From the NCBI RefSeq assembly GCF_036346875.1, contig NZ_CP107852.1:3658001-3722000 (forward strand): a DNA stretch of 64,000 bases, read 5' to 3'. Position numbers and translations under genes: made by a program. Below are positions 40,357 through 48,808 of the stretch, piece after piece. Source of the DNA: Nocardia sp. NBC_00508. Its GTDB lineage: Bacteria > Actinomycetota > Actinomycetes > Mycobacteriales > Mycobacteriaceae. Under the pieces are notes generated by a model. That model did no database searches and was not told the DNA's origin. It worked only from the letters and a program-made list of their open reading frames with translations. Positions within the stretch are counted from its first letter, which is position 1. Every line of letters starts with the position of its first letter.

Positions 40357-42060
40357 TCACTTCAAGAAGCCTGCCTCGAGGTAGTTCGGCGAGGCCAGCC
40401 CGAAGGCGCCGAAATTGGCCACGTTCGCGCGAACGGCCACGTTGCCCGCCGACTGCGCGACCGGCACCGAGTGTCCGAGCTCGAAGATCATCCGGTCGGC
40501 CTGGTTCGCCAGTTCGATCGCCTTCGCGGGATCGAGCTCGGAGATGGTCTGCTCGATCAGCGCGTTCAGTTCCGGCGAGCCGATCCGTCCCTTGTTGCTC
40601 AGCGGGTTGGCCGGGTCGTAGGCGTAGATCTGGGGCAGCGCGCCGAGCGGGAAAATGCTCCTCGACCAGCTGAACTGGGCGATGTCGAAGTTGCCGGGAT
40701 CGATCACGTCGGTGAAGAGGCCGTTGCCCGGATAGGTTTCGATCACCAGCTTGACCCCGACGCGCGCGAGATTCTGCTGCATGATCTGCGCCATTTGCAC
40801 CCAGGTGTCCTGTTGGAACATCACGTCCCGGATCACCAGCTGGCGGCCGTCCTTCTCCCGGATCTCGCCGTTGAGCTTCCAGCCGAGTTCGTCCAGCATC
40901 CGGGCCGCCTCGTCCGGGTTGTAGGCGATCACCGCGGAGTTGTCCTCGTAGCCCTTCTGTCCGTCGAGGTAGATGTGATTGTTCAGCGGTTTGGGGTTCT
41001 CCACGATCCCGTTCTGCAGCGCGGTCACGATGCCCTGACGGTCGAGGGCCTTCGCGATGGCGACGCGCAGGCGCGGGTCCGCGAGAATGGAACCGGGCGC
41101 ACCGTTGAAGGTGATGTGCGAGTTGTACGCGCGCGAAGCGCGCCGCACGATGATGCCGGGCGAATTGGTCGCGGCCTTGACCTCCTCGATGCCCGAGACA
41201 TCGATGGCGTCGAGTTCGTTGTTCTGCAGGGCGTTGAGCCGGGCCGAGTAGTCGAGCACGCTGTAGGTGACGGTATCCAGCTTCGGTGTCGCGCCCCACC
41301 ATTTCGGATTGCGACCGAGCACGATGCGCTGCTGCGCTCGATCTACCGAGGTGATCACGAACGGCCCTGCCGACTTGGCGAGCCCGTTGCGGTCGCGCTC
41401 GTTGAACGCCTGCGGCGTCTCGGTCGACTCCTTCGGGTACAACTGGCTGAACAGGCCGCGCCACTCCGCATAGTGCTGCGCGAAGGTGACGATGGCCTGA
41501 CGGTCGTCGGCGCCGCGTTCGACGGTGGCGATCCTGCTGTAGCCCTGGGTCGCCGAGACGCGGTACTCGGTATTGCGCCCGCTCAGCGCCCCGGCTTGGG
41601 AGCGCAGATCTTCCCAGGTGATCGGGCTGCCATCGGACCAGACCGCCTTGGGGTTGATGGTGTAGCGCACCGTCTGCGGGGTGGTCTCGGTCAGCTCGAT
41701 GTCGGTGAAGAAGTTGTGGTCGGTCGAGATTTCGCCCGCCGCGTCGGCCGTGATCGGTCCCGGCAGAGTCCAGTCGACCACCTCGGCGAGATCGCCGTCG
41801 GAGTCGACGTGGTGCGCATTGAACGTCGCGGGGAACGCGGTGATGGCCAGGCGCAGGTTACCGCCGTCGCGCACTTCGCTCGGGTCTCGGGGATTGATGT
41901 CGTTGGTCGAGCCGATCGCGCTGGAACCCGTCTGCACGGCACTGTCGCCCGAGCCGCAACCGGCCAGGAGCATCGTGAGCGCCGTTCCCGCGGCCAAAGT
42001 CCGAACTGTCACGGCGCGCATCCGCCGCCGATGGTTCCAGGTGGGCTGAAGCGGTCTCAT
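40357..42060 (-). CDS. ABC transporter substrate-binding lipoprotein 2
   Basis: A 567-residue paralogue of the genes on both sides; lipobox LTMLLAGC. It keeps AVWSDGSPITWEDLRSQ, LRVAIAKALDRQGIV and GSPELNALIEQTISEL but differs clearly in the ligand-pocket region (GNGLFTDVIDPGNFDIAQFSW), which suggests another ligand range. Start ATG 42060 overlaps copy 3's stop by four bases (ATGA); 40 bases separate it from copy 1. Confidence 0.9.
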   Translation of the reverse strand: MRPLQPTWNHRRRMRAVTVRTLAAGTALTMLLAGCGSGDSAVQTGSSAIGSTNDINPRDPSEVRDGGNLRLAITAFPATFNAHHVDSDGDLAEVVDWTLPGPITADAAGEISTDHNFFTDIELTETTPQTVRYTINPKAVWSDGSPITWEDLRSQAGALSGRNTEYRVSATQGYSRIATVERGADDRQAIVTFAQHYAEWRGLFSQLYPKESTETPQAFNERDRNGLAKSAGPFVITSVDRAQQRIVLGRNPKWWGATPKLDTVTYSVLDYSARLNALQNNELDAIDVSGIEEVKAATNSPGIIVRRASRAYNSHITFNGAPGSILADPRLRVAIAKALDRQGIVTALQNGIVENPKPLNNHIYLDGQKGYEDNSAVIAYNPDEAARMLDELGWKLNGEIREKDGRQLVIRDVMFQQDTWVQMAQIMQQNLARVGVKLVIETYPGNGLFTDVIDPGNFDIAQFSWSRSIFPLGALPQIYAYDPANPLSNKGRIGSPELNALIEQTISELDPAKAIELANQADRMIFELGHSVPVAQSAGNVAVRANVANFGAFGLASPNYLEAGFLK

Positions 42061-43757
42061 TTCACGAATCCGATCTTGGTGTAGTCGTATGAGGCGAGCC
42101 CGGGGGACCCGTAGTTGGCGATGTCGGCGCGGATACCGAAGTTTCCTTCGGACTGGGTCAGCGGCAGCGAGTGGCCCTCCTCGAAGACCGCTCGGTCCAC
42201 TTGGTTGGCCAGGTCGACAGCCTTCGCCGGGTCCAGCTCCGAGAGAGTGCGGTCGATCAGGGCGTTCAGTTCGGGTGAGCCGATGCGTCCGTAGTTACCC
42301 TGAAGGTCGTCCGGATCATAGGCGTAGATCTGCGGGATGCTGCTGAGTGGGAACGCGTCGCCGGAAAAGATGAACTGTGCGGCATCGAAATCGCCCGGCT
42401 GGATGACGTCCGTGAAGTACGCGGCACCCGGTCTGGTGTCGATCTCCAGCCGCACCCCGATCGCGGCCAGGTTCTGCTGGATGATCTGCGCGATCTGCAC
42501 CCAGGTGGTGTCGTTGTACATCACGTCGCGGATGACCAGCTTGCGGCCGTCCTTCTCGCGGACGTCGCCGACCAGCTTCCAGCCGAGATCGTCGAGCTCC
42601 TTCGCCGCGGCCGCGGGGTCGTAGCCGAGACTGTTGTCTTGATAGCCCGCCTGTCCCTGCAGAAAGACGTGATTGTTCAGTGGCTTCGGGTTCTCCACCA
42701 GACCGTTCTGGGTTGCGGTGGCGATGCCCTGCCGGTCGATGGCCTTCGAAATGGCTACACGCAGTTTCGGATGGGCGAAGATGGAGCCGGGGGCGCCGTT
42801 GAACGTGATGTGCCGCCAGCGATTGCCCGGCGCCCGGCGCACGACCAGTCCCGGGGTATTGCGCACGGTCTTGACGTCGTCGATCGTGTTCAGGCGCACG
42901 GCGTCGAGTTCGTTGTTCTGCAGTGCGCCCACCCATGCCGCGCGGTCGAGCACGGTGTAGGTGATGGTGTCCAGCTTCGATTTGTCGCCCCACCACTTCG
43001 GGTTGCGGGCCAGCACGATGCGGCCCTGGGTGCGATCGGTGGACTCGACCAGGAACGGGCCCGCCGTCGGGCCCATGTGGTCGGCCAGGCTGTGGTTGAA
43101 CGCGTCGGGGTCGGCGGTCACCGATTGGGGGAACAGCGCCATGTTCCCCGCGAACTGGCCACGCCATTCTGCGTAGTGCTGCTTGAACGTGATGATCGCC
43201 TGCCGGTCGTCGACGCCCCGCTCGACCTTCTCCACACGATCGAAGCCGCTGGTGATGGCGATCAGGAAGCGTTTGTCGGCGCCGCTGAGCGCATGGGCTT
43301 GGGAGCGGATGTCCTCCCAGGTGATCGGGGTGCCGTCGGACCAGACGGCCTTCGGATTGATCGTGTAGGTGACCTGCTGCGGGTCGGTGCCGGTCAGCTG
43401 GATATCGGTGAAGTAGTCCTTGTTGATGGTGAGCTGCCCCGCGGCGTCGGTGTCGAATGCGCGAGGCATCAAGGGGCGCTCGATGTCGCCGATCTCGCCC
43501 TCGTGCCCGTCATTGGACAGCGTGTTCCAGTTCGCGGGGAACGAGGTGGTGGCCAGGCGCAGGTTGCCGCCCTCACGCAGCTCGTCCGGGTGCCGCGGAT
43601 TGATGTCGCTGGCAGTGCCGAGCGCATCGGAGAGTCCCTCGGCGGACTCCACGCTGTCCGTGCCGCACCCAGCAACAACCAGCCCGAGCGCGACGACGGG
43701 GATCGTCCAGCGCACCGAGCGCGGCCGGGTGCAGCCTCGGTTCCATCGGATTCGCAT
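42057..43757 (-). CDS. ABC transporter substrate-binding lipoprotein 3
   Basis: A 566-residue paralogue; lipobox LVVAGC. Long stretches are nearly identical to copy 1 (for example GFDRVEKVERGVDDRQAIIT), indicating recent duplication of copies 1 and 3 with copy 2 diverged between them. It lies 15 bases after the ATPase gene and has AGGGGGAGGAG before ATG 43757. Confidence 0.9.
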   Translation of the reverse strand: MRIRWNRGCTRPRSVRWTIPVVALGLVVAGCGTDSVESAEGLSDALGTASDINPRHPDELREGGNLRLATTSFPANWNTLSNDGHEGEIGDIERPLMPRAFDTDAAGQLTINKDYFTDIQLTGTDPQQVTYTINPKAVWSDGTPITWEDIRSQAHALSGADKRFLIAITSGFDRVEKVERGVDDRQAIITFKQHYAEWRGQFAGNMALFPQSVTADPDAFNHSLADHMGPTAGPFLVESTDRTQGRIVLARNPKWWGDKSKLDTITYTVLDRAAWVGALQNNELDAVRLNTIDDVKTVRNTPGLVVRRAPGNRWRHITFNGAPGSIFAHPKLRVAISKAIDRQGIATATQNGLVENPKPLNNHVFLQGQAGYQDNSLGYDPAAAAKELDDLGWKLVGDVREKDGRKLVIRDVMYNDTTWVQIAQIIQQNLAAIGVRLEIDTRPGAAYFTDVIQPGDFDAAQFIFSGDAFPLSSIPQIYAYDPDDLQGNYGRIGSPELNALIDRTLSELDPAKAVDLANQVDRAVFEEGHSLPLTQSEGNFGIRADIANYGSPGLASYDYTKIGFVK

Positions 43758-43772
43758 CGCGCTCTCCTCCCC

Positions 43773-45617
43773 CTAACGGCTGACAGCCGGTACCGGCACG
43801 GCATCGATCAGCGCGCGCGTGTACTCGTGCGCCGGCGCCGCGAAAATCTGTTCGGCGGTGCCGTATTCGACGATCTTGCCGCGATACATGACCGCGATGT
43901 CATGCGCCAGGTTGCGGACCACGGACAGGTCGTGTGAGACGAACAGGTAGGACAGTCCGCGCTCGGCCTGCAGATCGCGCAGCAGGTTGAGCACACCCGC
44001 CTGGATCGAGACATCCAGTGAGGACACCGGCTCGTCCAGCACGAGCAACTCCGGATCGAGCGCGAGCGCCCTGGCGACGCTGATGCGCTGCTTCTGGCCG
44101 CCGGAGAAATCGGCGGGGTAGCGGTCGGCGTGTTCCGGGCGCAGCCCGACCTGCTCGAGCAATTCCGGTACCCGGCGGGCGATTTCGGCCCGCGGACGCC
44201 CGTCGATGCGCAGCGGTTCGGCGAGCGCGTCGAAGATCGGCAGGCGCGGATCGAGCGAGGCGGTGGGATCCTGGAAGACGATCTGCATCTTCCTGCGGAT
44301 CTCCCGCCTGCGCGCCTTGCTCATCGACGCGACGTCGCTGCCCATGATCTCGATGGCGCCCGCCTGGGGGCGAACCAGATCGAGAATCTGGGTGAGTGTG
44401 GTGGACTTCCCGGAACCGGACTCGCCGACCAGTGCCAAGGTGCGCCCGGCCCGCACCTCGAAGCTGATGCCGTCGACCGCCCTGATCTCGCCCTTGCGGC
44501 GGCGCAGCACCACACCGGAGGTGATCGGGAAGACCTTTACCAGGTCGGAGACCCGCAGCACCACCTGCGAGTCCACCTCGGCCTCGGCCTCCGGCTCGGA
44601 AATCTCGCTGCGGTAGGCCTCGAACAGCGCGTCCGTGCCGATCTCGGCGGTGCGGATGCAGGCGGCGGCGTGCCCGGGTTCGGTCATCTCCAGCGGCGGT
44701 TCGGCGGCCTTGCACTCCTCGATCGCGATCGGGCAGCGCGGCGCGAACGAGCAGCCCGGCGGCAGCGCGTGCATGGCGGGCGGCGCACCGACGATCGGGA
44801 TCAGTGCACGGCGTGCGGGACCGTCCATCCGGGGAATCGAGCCGAGCAGCCCGACGGTGTAAGGCATTCGCGGCGTGTTGAACAGCTCCGCGGCGGTAGC
44901 CGTCTCGACGATCCTGCCCGCGTACATCACGGCGACGCGGTCGGCCAGCGTGGCTGCGATGCCCATGTCGTGGGTGATCATGATGACGCCCGCACCCGTG
45001 ATATCGCGCGCCTTGCGCAGCAGGTTGAGGATCTGCTTCTGCACCGTGACGTCGAGCGCCGTGGTCGGCTCGTCGCAGATGATCAGCGCCGGGTCGTTGG
45101 CGATCGCCATCGCGATGACCACGCGCTGGCGCTGGCCGCCGGAGAATTCGTGCGGGAATGCCTTGGCCCGCGCCTCCGGGTCGGGGATGCCGACCAAGTC
45201 GAGCAGTTCCACCGCCCGCTTCGCGGCGTCCGACTTGCCCATCTTGCCGTGCGCGAGCAGTGCTTCCGCGATCTGTTCGCCCACCCGGAAGACCGGGGTG
45301 AGCGCGGACAGCGGGTCTTGGAACACCATGCTGATGGAACTGCCGCGCAGCTGCGACAACGGGCGATCGCCGAGCCCGAGCAGTTCGCGGCCGCGGAACC
45401 GGATCGAGCCGGTGATCCGCGCCTGCTCCGGCAGCAGCCCCATCACCGCCAGCGACGACACCGACTTGCCCGAACCGGATTCGCCGACGATCGCGAGTAC
45501 TTCACCGTCGGACACCGTGTAGGTGACGCCGCGGACGGCGTCGATCCGGCCCTCCTCGCTGGGGAAGGAGACGCGCAGGTCGGTGATCTCCAGCAGCGGT
45601 GTGGTCGAGTGCGTCAT
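43773..45617 (-). CDS. Dual ATP-binding protein of peptide ABC transporter (DppD-DppF fusion)
   Basis: A 614-residue protein with two complete ATPase domains. Each has Walker A GESGSGKS, signature SGGQRQR (first) or SGGQKQR (second), and Walker B ICDEPT / VLDEPV. The oligopeptide/dipeptide C-terminal insert with Cys residues ([22 protein letters not shown]) lies after domain 1. It energises uptake through the two permeases encoded upstream. Start ATG 45617 overlaps the permease stop by four bases. Confidence 0.94.
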   Translation of the reverse strand: MTHSTTPLLEITDLRVSFPSEEGRIDAVRGVTYTVSDGEVLAIVGESGSGKSVSSLAVMGLLPEQARITGSIRFRGRELLGLGDRPLSQLRGSSISMVFQDPLSALTPVFRVGEQIAEALLAHGKMGKSDAAKRAVELLDLVGIPDPEARAKAFPHEFSGGQRQRVVIAMAIANDPALIICDEPTTALDVTVQKQILNLLRKARDITGAGVIMITHDMGIAATLADRVAVMYAGRIVETATAAELFNTPRMPYTVGLLGSIPRMDGPARRALIPIVGAPPAMHALPPGCSFAPRCPIAIEECKAAEPPLEMTEPGHAAACIRTAEIGTDALFEAYRSEISEPEAEAEVDSQVVLRVSDLVKVFPITSGVVLRRRKGEIRAVDGISFEVRAGRTLALVGESGSGKSTTLTQILDLVRPQAGAIEIMGSDVASMSKARRREIRRKMQIVFQDPTASLDPRLPIFDALAEPLRIDGRPRAEIARRVPELLEQVGLRPEHADRYPADFSGGQKQRISVARALALDPELLVLDEPVSSLDVSIQAGVLNLLRDLQAERGLSYLFVSHDLSVVRNLAHDIAVMYRGKIVEYGTAEQIFAAPAHEYTRALIDAVPVPAVSR

Positions 45618-46534
45618 GCCTTCGCCTTCTTCTTCGACCGCGCCCGCTTGGCGCTGGGATCGAACGCGTCGCGCAGTCCGTCGCCGACCAGATTCGCGCA
45701 CAGCACGGTGATGATCAACAGACCGCCCGCGAACAGGAACAGCCAGGGATAGGTCAGCGCCGACTTGGTGCCCGTCGCGATCAGCGAGCCCAGCGACACA
45801 TCCGGCGGCTGCACACCGAAACCGAGGAAGCTCAGCCCGGTTTCGGCCATGATCGCCGCGCCGACGGTGAGCGTGGTGTCGATGATCAGGATCGAGGCGA
45901 TGTTCGGGATGATGTGGCTGAGGATCACCGTGCGAGTGGGCGCGCCCATGTACCGTGCGGCGCGGACGAATTCGCGATCGCGCAGGCTCAGCGTCAGACC
46001 GCGAACGATCCGCGCGGAGATCATCCAGCCGAAGCAGGACAGCAGGATGATCAGCAGCACAATGGATCCGCTGCCCTTGGTGCGCGGCGCGAACAGCGCG
46101 ATGACGATGAAGCTCGGGACCACGAGCAGCAGATCGACCAGCCACATGATCGCGCGATCGGTCCAGCCGCCGAGCAGCCCGGCCAGCGAACCGGTGGTCG
46201 CCGCGATCGCCGTGGAGAACAGCGCGACGCACAGACCGATGATCAAGGATTTCTGCAGGCCGCGCAGGGTTTGCGCGAGCACGTCCTGACCGATCTGGGT
46301 GGTACCGAACGGGTGCTCGAGGCTCGGCGGCTGGAGCAGCGCGGTGTAATCCAGTTGCTGGTAGTCATACGGCAGCAGGGGCGGGAGCACGAAGCTCGCG
46401 ACGAACAGCAAGATCAGAATCACGCCGCCGGCCACGGCCGGTTTGTTGCGCAGGAAACGTCGCCAGACCAGCTTGCGCCGTCCGGCCGCGGCGACCTCGG
46501 GAGCGCCTTGGACGATGATTTCGGCTTCGGTCAT
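45614..46534 (-). CDS. Peptide ABC transporter permease (DppC/OppC type)
   Basis: A 306-residue BPD-type inner-membrane permease. The N-terminus has an OppC-N helix ([21 protein letters not shown]), and the EAA-like loop is [25 protein letters not shown]. Six transmembrane segments. The C-terminus is basic. Start ATG 46534 overlaps the stop of a 21-codon ORF upstream by four bases. Confidence 0.93.
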   Translation of the reverse strand: MTEAEIIVQGAPEVAAAGRRKLVWRRFLRNKPAVAGGVILILLFVASFVLPPLLPYDYQQLDYTALLQPPSLEHPFGTTQIGQDVLAQTLRGLQKSLIIGLCVALFSTAIAATTGSLAGLLGGWTDRAIMWLVDLLLVVPSFIVIALFAPRTKGSGSIVLLIILLSCFGWMISARIVRGLTLSLRDREFVRAARYMGAPTRTVILSHIIPNIASILIIDTTLTVGAAIMAETGLSFLGFGVQPPDVSLGSLIATGTKSALTYPWLFLFAGGLLIITVLCANLVGDGLRDAFDPSAKRARSKKKAKA

Positions 46535-46596
46535 GCTGCCCCCATGGCGGGATCTACGTGATTACGCGGGCTGCCTCCGATGGGCCTGTCGCTCAT
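46531..46596 (-). CDS. 21-residue ORF bridging the two permease genes
   Basis: ATG 46596 overlaps the stop of the DppB-type permease (ATGA), and its TGA 46533-46531 overlaps the ATG of the DppC-type permease (ATGA). It therefore fills the gap exactly and would keep ribosomes coupled through it. The peptide contains SDRPIGGSPRNHVDP, similar to an insertion in CopA. It may be a translated repeat insertion rather than a functional protein. No separate ribosome-binding site is visible. Confidence 0.35.
   Translation of the reverse strand: MSDRPIGGSPRNHVDPAMGAA
46549..46593 (-). repeat. Peptide-coding repeat between permease genes, copy B
   Basis: Second copy of the 45-base repeat at 33191-33235 (35 of 45 bases the same, most differences transitions). 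Here it makes up most of the 21-codon ORF between the permease genes. Confidence 0.6.
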
Positions 46597-47570
46597 CCCA
46601 CACGCACCCTGGGGTCGAGAATCGCGTACACGATGTCGGAGAGCAGACCCGACACCAGCACGACCAGTCCGGCGAACGCGGTCACCGTCACCACCACGTA
46701 CAAATCCTGGGCGTTGATCGAGTCCACCAGCCATTCGCCGACGCCGTGCCAGCCGAAGATCTTCTCGGTGAACGTCGCGCCCGTGATCAGGCCGCCGAGG
46801 CTGTAGGCGAACAGCGTCGCCATCGGGATCAGTGCGGTACGCAGGCCGTGTTTGTAGAGCGCTCTGCTGCGGGTGAGTCCCTTGGCGCGGGCGGTGCGGA
46901 TGAAATCGCTCTGTAGCACGTCGAGCATGGCGTTGCGCTGGTAGCGGCTGTAGCCGGCCATGCCGCCGAGGGCCAGAGCCGCGGTGGGCAGGATCAAGTG
47001 CTGGACGCGGTCGAGCAGCTGCGGCCAGAAGCCGTCGATCTTGCTCGCCGAGGTCTCGCCGGTGTAGAGGAAGACCTGCTCGCCGCTGAGCGAATTGATC
47101 TCCAGCGCACCGTACTTCAGCAACGTCGCGAGCAGGAACACCGGCGTGCTCAACACCAGCAGCGACACCACCGTGGTGAAGTAGTCGCTGAATTTGTATT
47201 GCCGAATCGCCCCCGCCGCGCCGATCAGAACCCCGAGAACGGTACCTACCAGTGAGCCGACGATCAGCAGCCGCAAACTCACCGCGACGCGCCGCGGCAG
47301 TTCCTCGCTCACCGGCTGACCGGCCAACGTGGTGCCGAAATCACCCTGCGGAATGCCCTTGATCCAGGTGAGGTACCGCTGCGGAATCGGGTCGTTGAGG
47401 TGCAACTCCTCGGCCTTGGCGTCGATCACTGCCTGTGGCGGCCGCGGGTTGCGTTGTTCGAGACTGTCCAACGGCCGGAACGTCAGGGACGCCAGGCTGA
47501 ACGTCAGGAACGAAGCCAGCAGCAACAGCACGACATAGTTGAGCGCGCGTCGTAGCAGGAAGCCGGTCAT
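46593..47570 (-). CDS. Peptide ABC transporter permease (DppB/OppB type)
   Basis: A 325-residue permease, first gene of the operon. N-terminal helix FLLRRALNYVVLLLLASFLT, EAA-like loop DFIRTARAKGLTRSRALYKHGLR, and GATFTEKIFGWHGVGEWL near the end are typical. AGAGGA lies before ATG 47570. The 153 bases to the divergent HAD gene hold the operon promoter, not pinpointed. Confidence 0.93.
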   Translation of the reverse strand: MTGFLLRRALNYVVLLLLASFLTFSLASLTFRPLDSLEQRNPRPPQAVIDAKAEELHLNDPIPQRYLTWIKGIPQGDFGTTLAGQPVSEELPRRVAVSLRLLIVGSLVGTVLGVLIGAAGAIRQYKFSDYFTTVVSLLVLSTPVFLLATLLKYGALEINSLSGEQVFLYTGETSASKIDGFWPQLLDRVQHLILPTAALALGGMAGYSRYQRNAMLDVLQSDFIRTARAKGLTRSRALYKHGLRTALIPMATLFAYSLGGLITGATFTEKIFGWHGVGEWLVDSINAQDLYVVVTVTAFAGLVVLVSGLLSDIVYAILDPRVRVG

Positions 47571-47723
47571 CAGTCCTCTGGTCTTTCGGCTGGACGAGCC
47601 AGCGTCGGTATTAGCCCCCGATCATAAGGACGTGCCTGCCCGCGCGCGTGCCACGAGACGTTCGGGCATGTCCGATCCTGATCCGGCGACGGGCCGGGCG
47701 GTGGCCGGGCGCTGTCCGGCAGG

Positions 47724-48572
47724 ATGGAAGAGGTGAGGCCTTTGCACCTGCCCAAGCCCAAGATGGTCGCCACCGACGTGGACGGCACGCTCATCGATCA
47801 CGACGAGCGGATCACCGCGCGGACCAAGGCCGCGGTGGGAGCACTGATCGCAGACGGTGTGCCGTTCGTGCTGGCCACGGGCCGTCCGCCGCGCTGGATC
47901 GCCCCGGTGGTCGAGGGGCTGGGCCATGCGCCGCTGTGCGTGTGCGGCAACGGCGCGGTGATCTACGACGCCGCCGCCGATCGGGTGCTGGCGAGCATGA
48001 CATTGGATGTCGCGACGCTCGCCTGGCTCGCCGATGTCGCCGAGCGCGCGCTGCCGGGCTGCGGTCTTGCCGCGGAACGGGTGGGCGAGAGCGCGCACGA
48101 CGCGGTGACGCCGCAATTCGTCAGCTCGCCGCAGTACGAGCACGCCTGGCTCAATCCGGACGACACCTCGGTCGCCCGCGAGGAGGTCATCGACGCACCG
48201 GCCATCAAGATGCTCATCCGGCTACCCGGTGCGCGCAGCACCGATATGCGCACCGTGCTCGCTCCCCTGATCGGGGAGCGCGCCGATATCACCTACTCGA
48301 CCGAGCACGGCCTCATCGAACTCTCCGCGCCCGGCATCACCAAAGCCTCGGGCCTCGCGGTGGTCGCCCAGCGTCTCGGCGTGGACGCGGCCACCGTCGT
48401 CGCGTTCGGGGATATGCCCAACGACGTCCCGATGCTCACCATGGCGGGTCACGGCGTCGCGATGCGCAATGCCCACCCCGAAGCCCTCGCGGCCGCCGAC
48501 GAGATCGCCGAATCGAACTCCGACGATGGAGTTGCGCGCGTCCTCGAACGCTGGTGGGAAGGCTCTGTCTGA
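47724..48572 (+). CDS. HAD-superfamily Cof-type hydrolase (Rv3813c-like)
   Basis: A 282-residue phosphatase. Motif I DVDGTLIDHDE (nucleophile and acid Asp), motif II ATGRPP, motif III Lys in GITKASGLAVVA and motif IV FGDMPNDVPMLT; the C2B cap lies between motifs II and III. Cof-type enzymes dephosphorylate sugar phosphates or FMN-like compounds. The start may be ATG 47724 or GTG 47733. Its M. tuberculosis counterpart is also near the PGRP and acyltransferase genes. Confidence 0.9.
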   Translation: MEEVRPLHLPKPKMVATDVDGTLIDHDERITARTKAAVGALIADGVPFVLATGRPPRWIAPVVEGLGHAPLCVCGNGAVIYDAAADRVLASMTLDVATLAWLADVAERALPGCGLAAERVGESAHDAVTPQFVSSPQYEHAWLNPDDTSVAREEVIDAPAIKMLIRLPGARSTDMRTVLAPLIGERADITYSTEHGLIELSAPGITKASGLAVVAQRLGVDAATVVAFGDMPNDVPMLTMAGHGVAMRNAHPEALAAADEIAESNSDDGVARVLERWWEGSV

Positions 48573-48575
48573 TTT

Positions 48576-48733
48576 GCAGCGCCTGCGGCGCTGCGTGTTC
48601 GCGGCTGTGCTTGTTTGGCCGCGACTCCGTCGCGGCGTGTTCGCGGCCCCCTTATGGCTCGCGTCCGAGCGACCGCCGCTTGCGACTTCGTCGCTTGCGC
48701 GTCGGCCGCTCGGACGCGAGCCGGGCCGCGAAC
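48576..48733. repeat. Tandem hairpin cluster between convergent genes
   Basis: Four inverted repeats in 158 bases: GCAGCGCC/GGCGCTGC (48576-48594), CCGCGAC/GTCGCGG (48619-48635), a long stem made of GTTCGCGGCCC (48639-48649) plus GGCTCGCGTCCGAGCG (48657-48672) pairing with 48707-48733, and inside it GCGAC/GTCGC (48682-48694). It starts four bases after the HAD stop and separates it from the convergent amidase gene; probably a bidirectional terminator built from extragenic palindromes. Confidence 0.55.
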
Positions 48734-48808
48734 GGGGAATGCTCGGTCTCGCTTCGCTCGAAAATGAGGGTTGGGCCGGTGCTGGGGCTTGAGGTGGAAA
48801 GCGCCGCA

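Noticed and set aside
40000..42084. Long plus-strand open frame opposite substrate-binding protein 2
   Set aside because: Same shadow effect; composition is Arg/Val/Asp-rich without family features, while the minus strand encodes a complete lipoprotein.
38637..43757. Possible transposition or CRISPR-type repeat signal from repeated DNA in the three binding-protein genes
   Set aside because: The similarity is whole-gene paralogy with intact frames, not short repeats with spacers.
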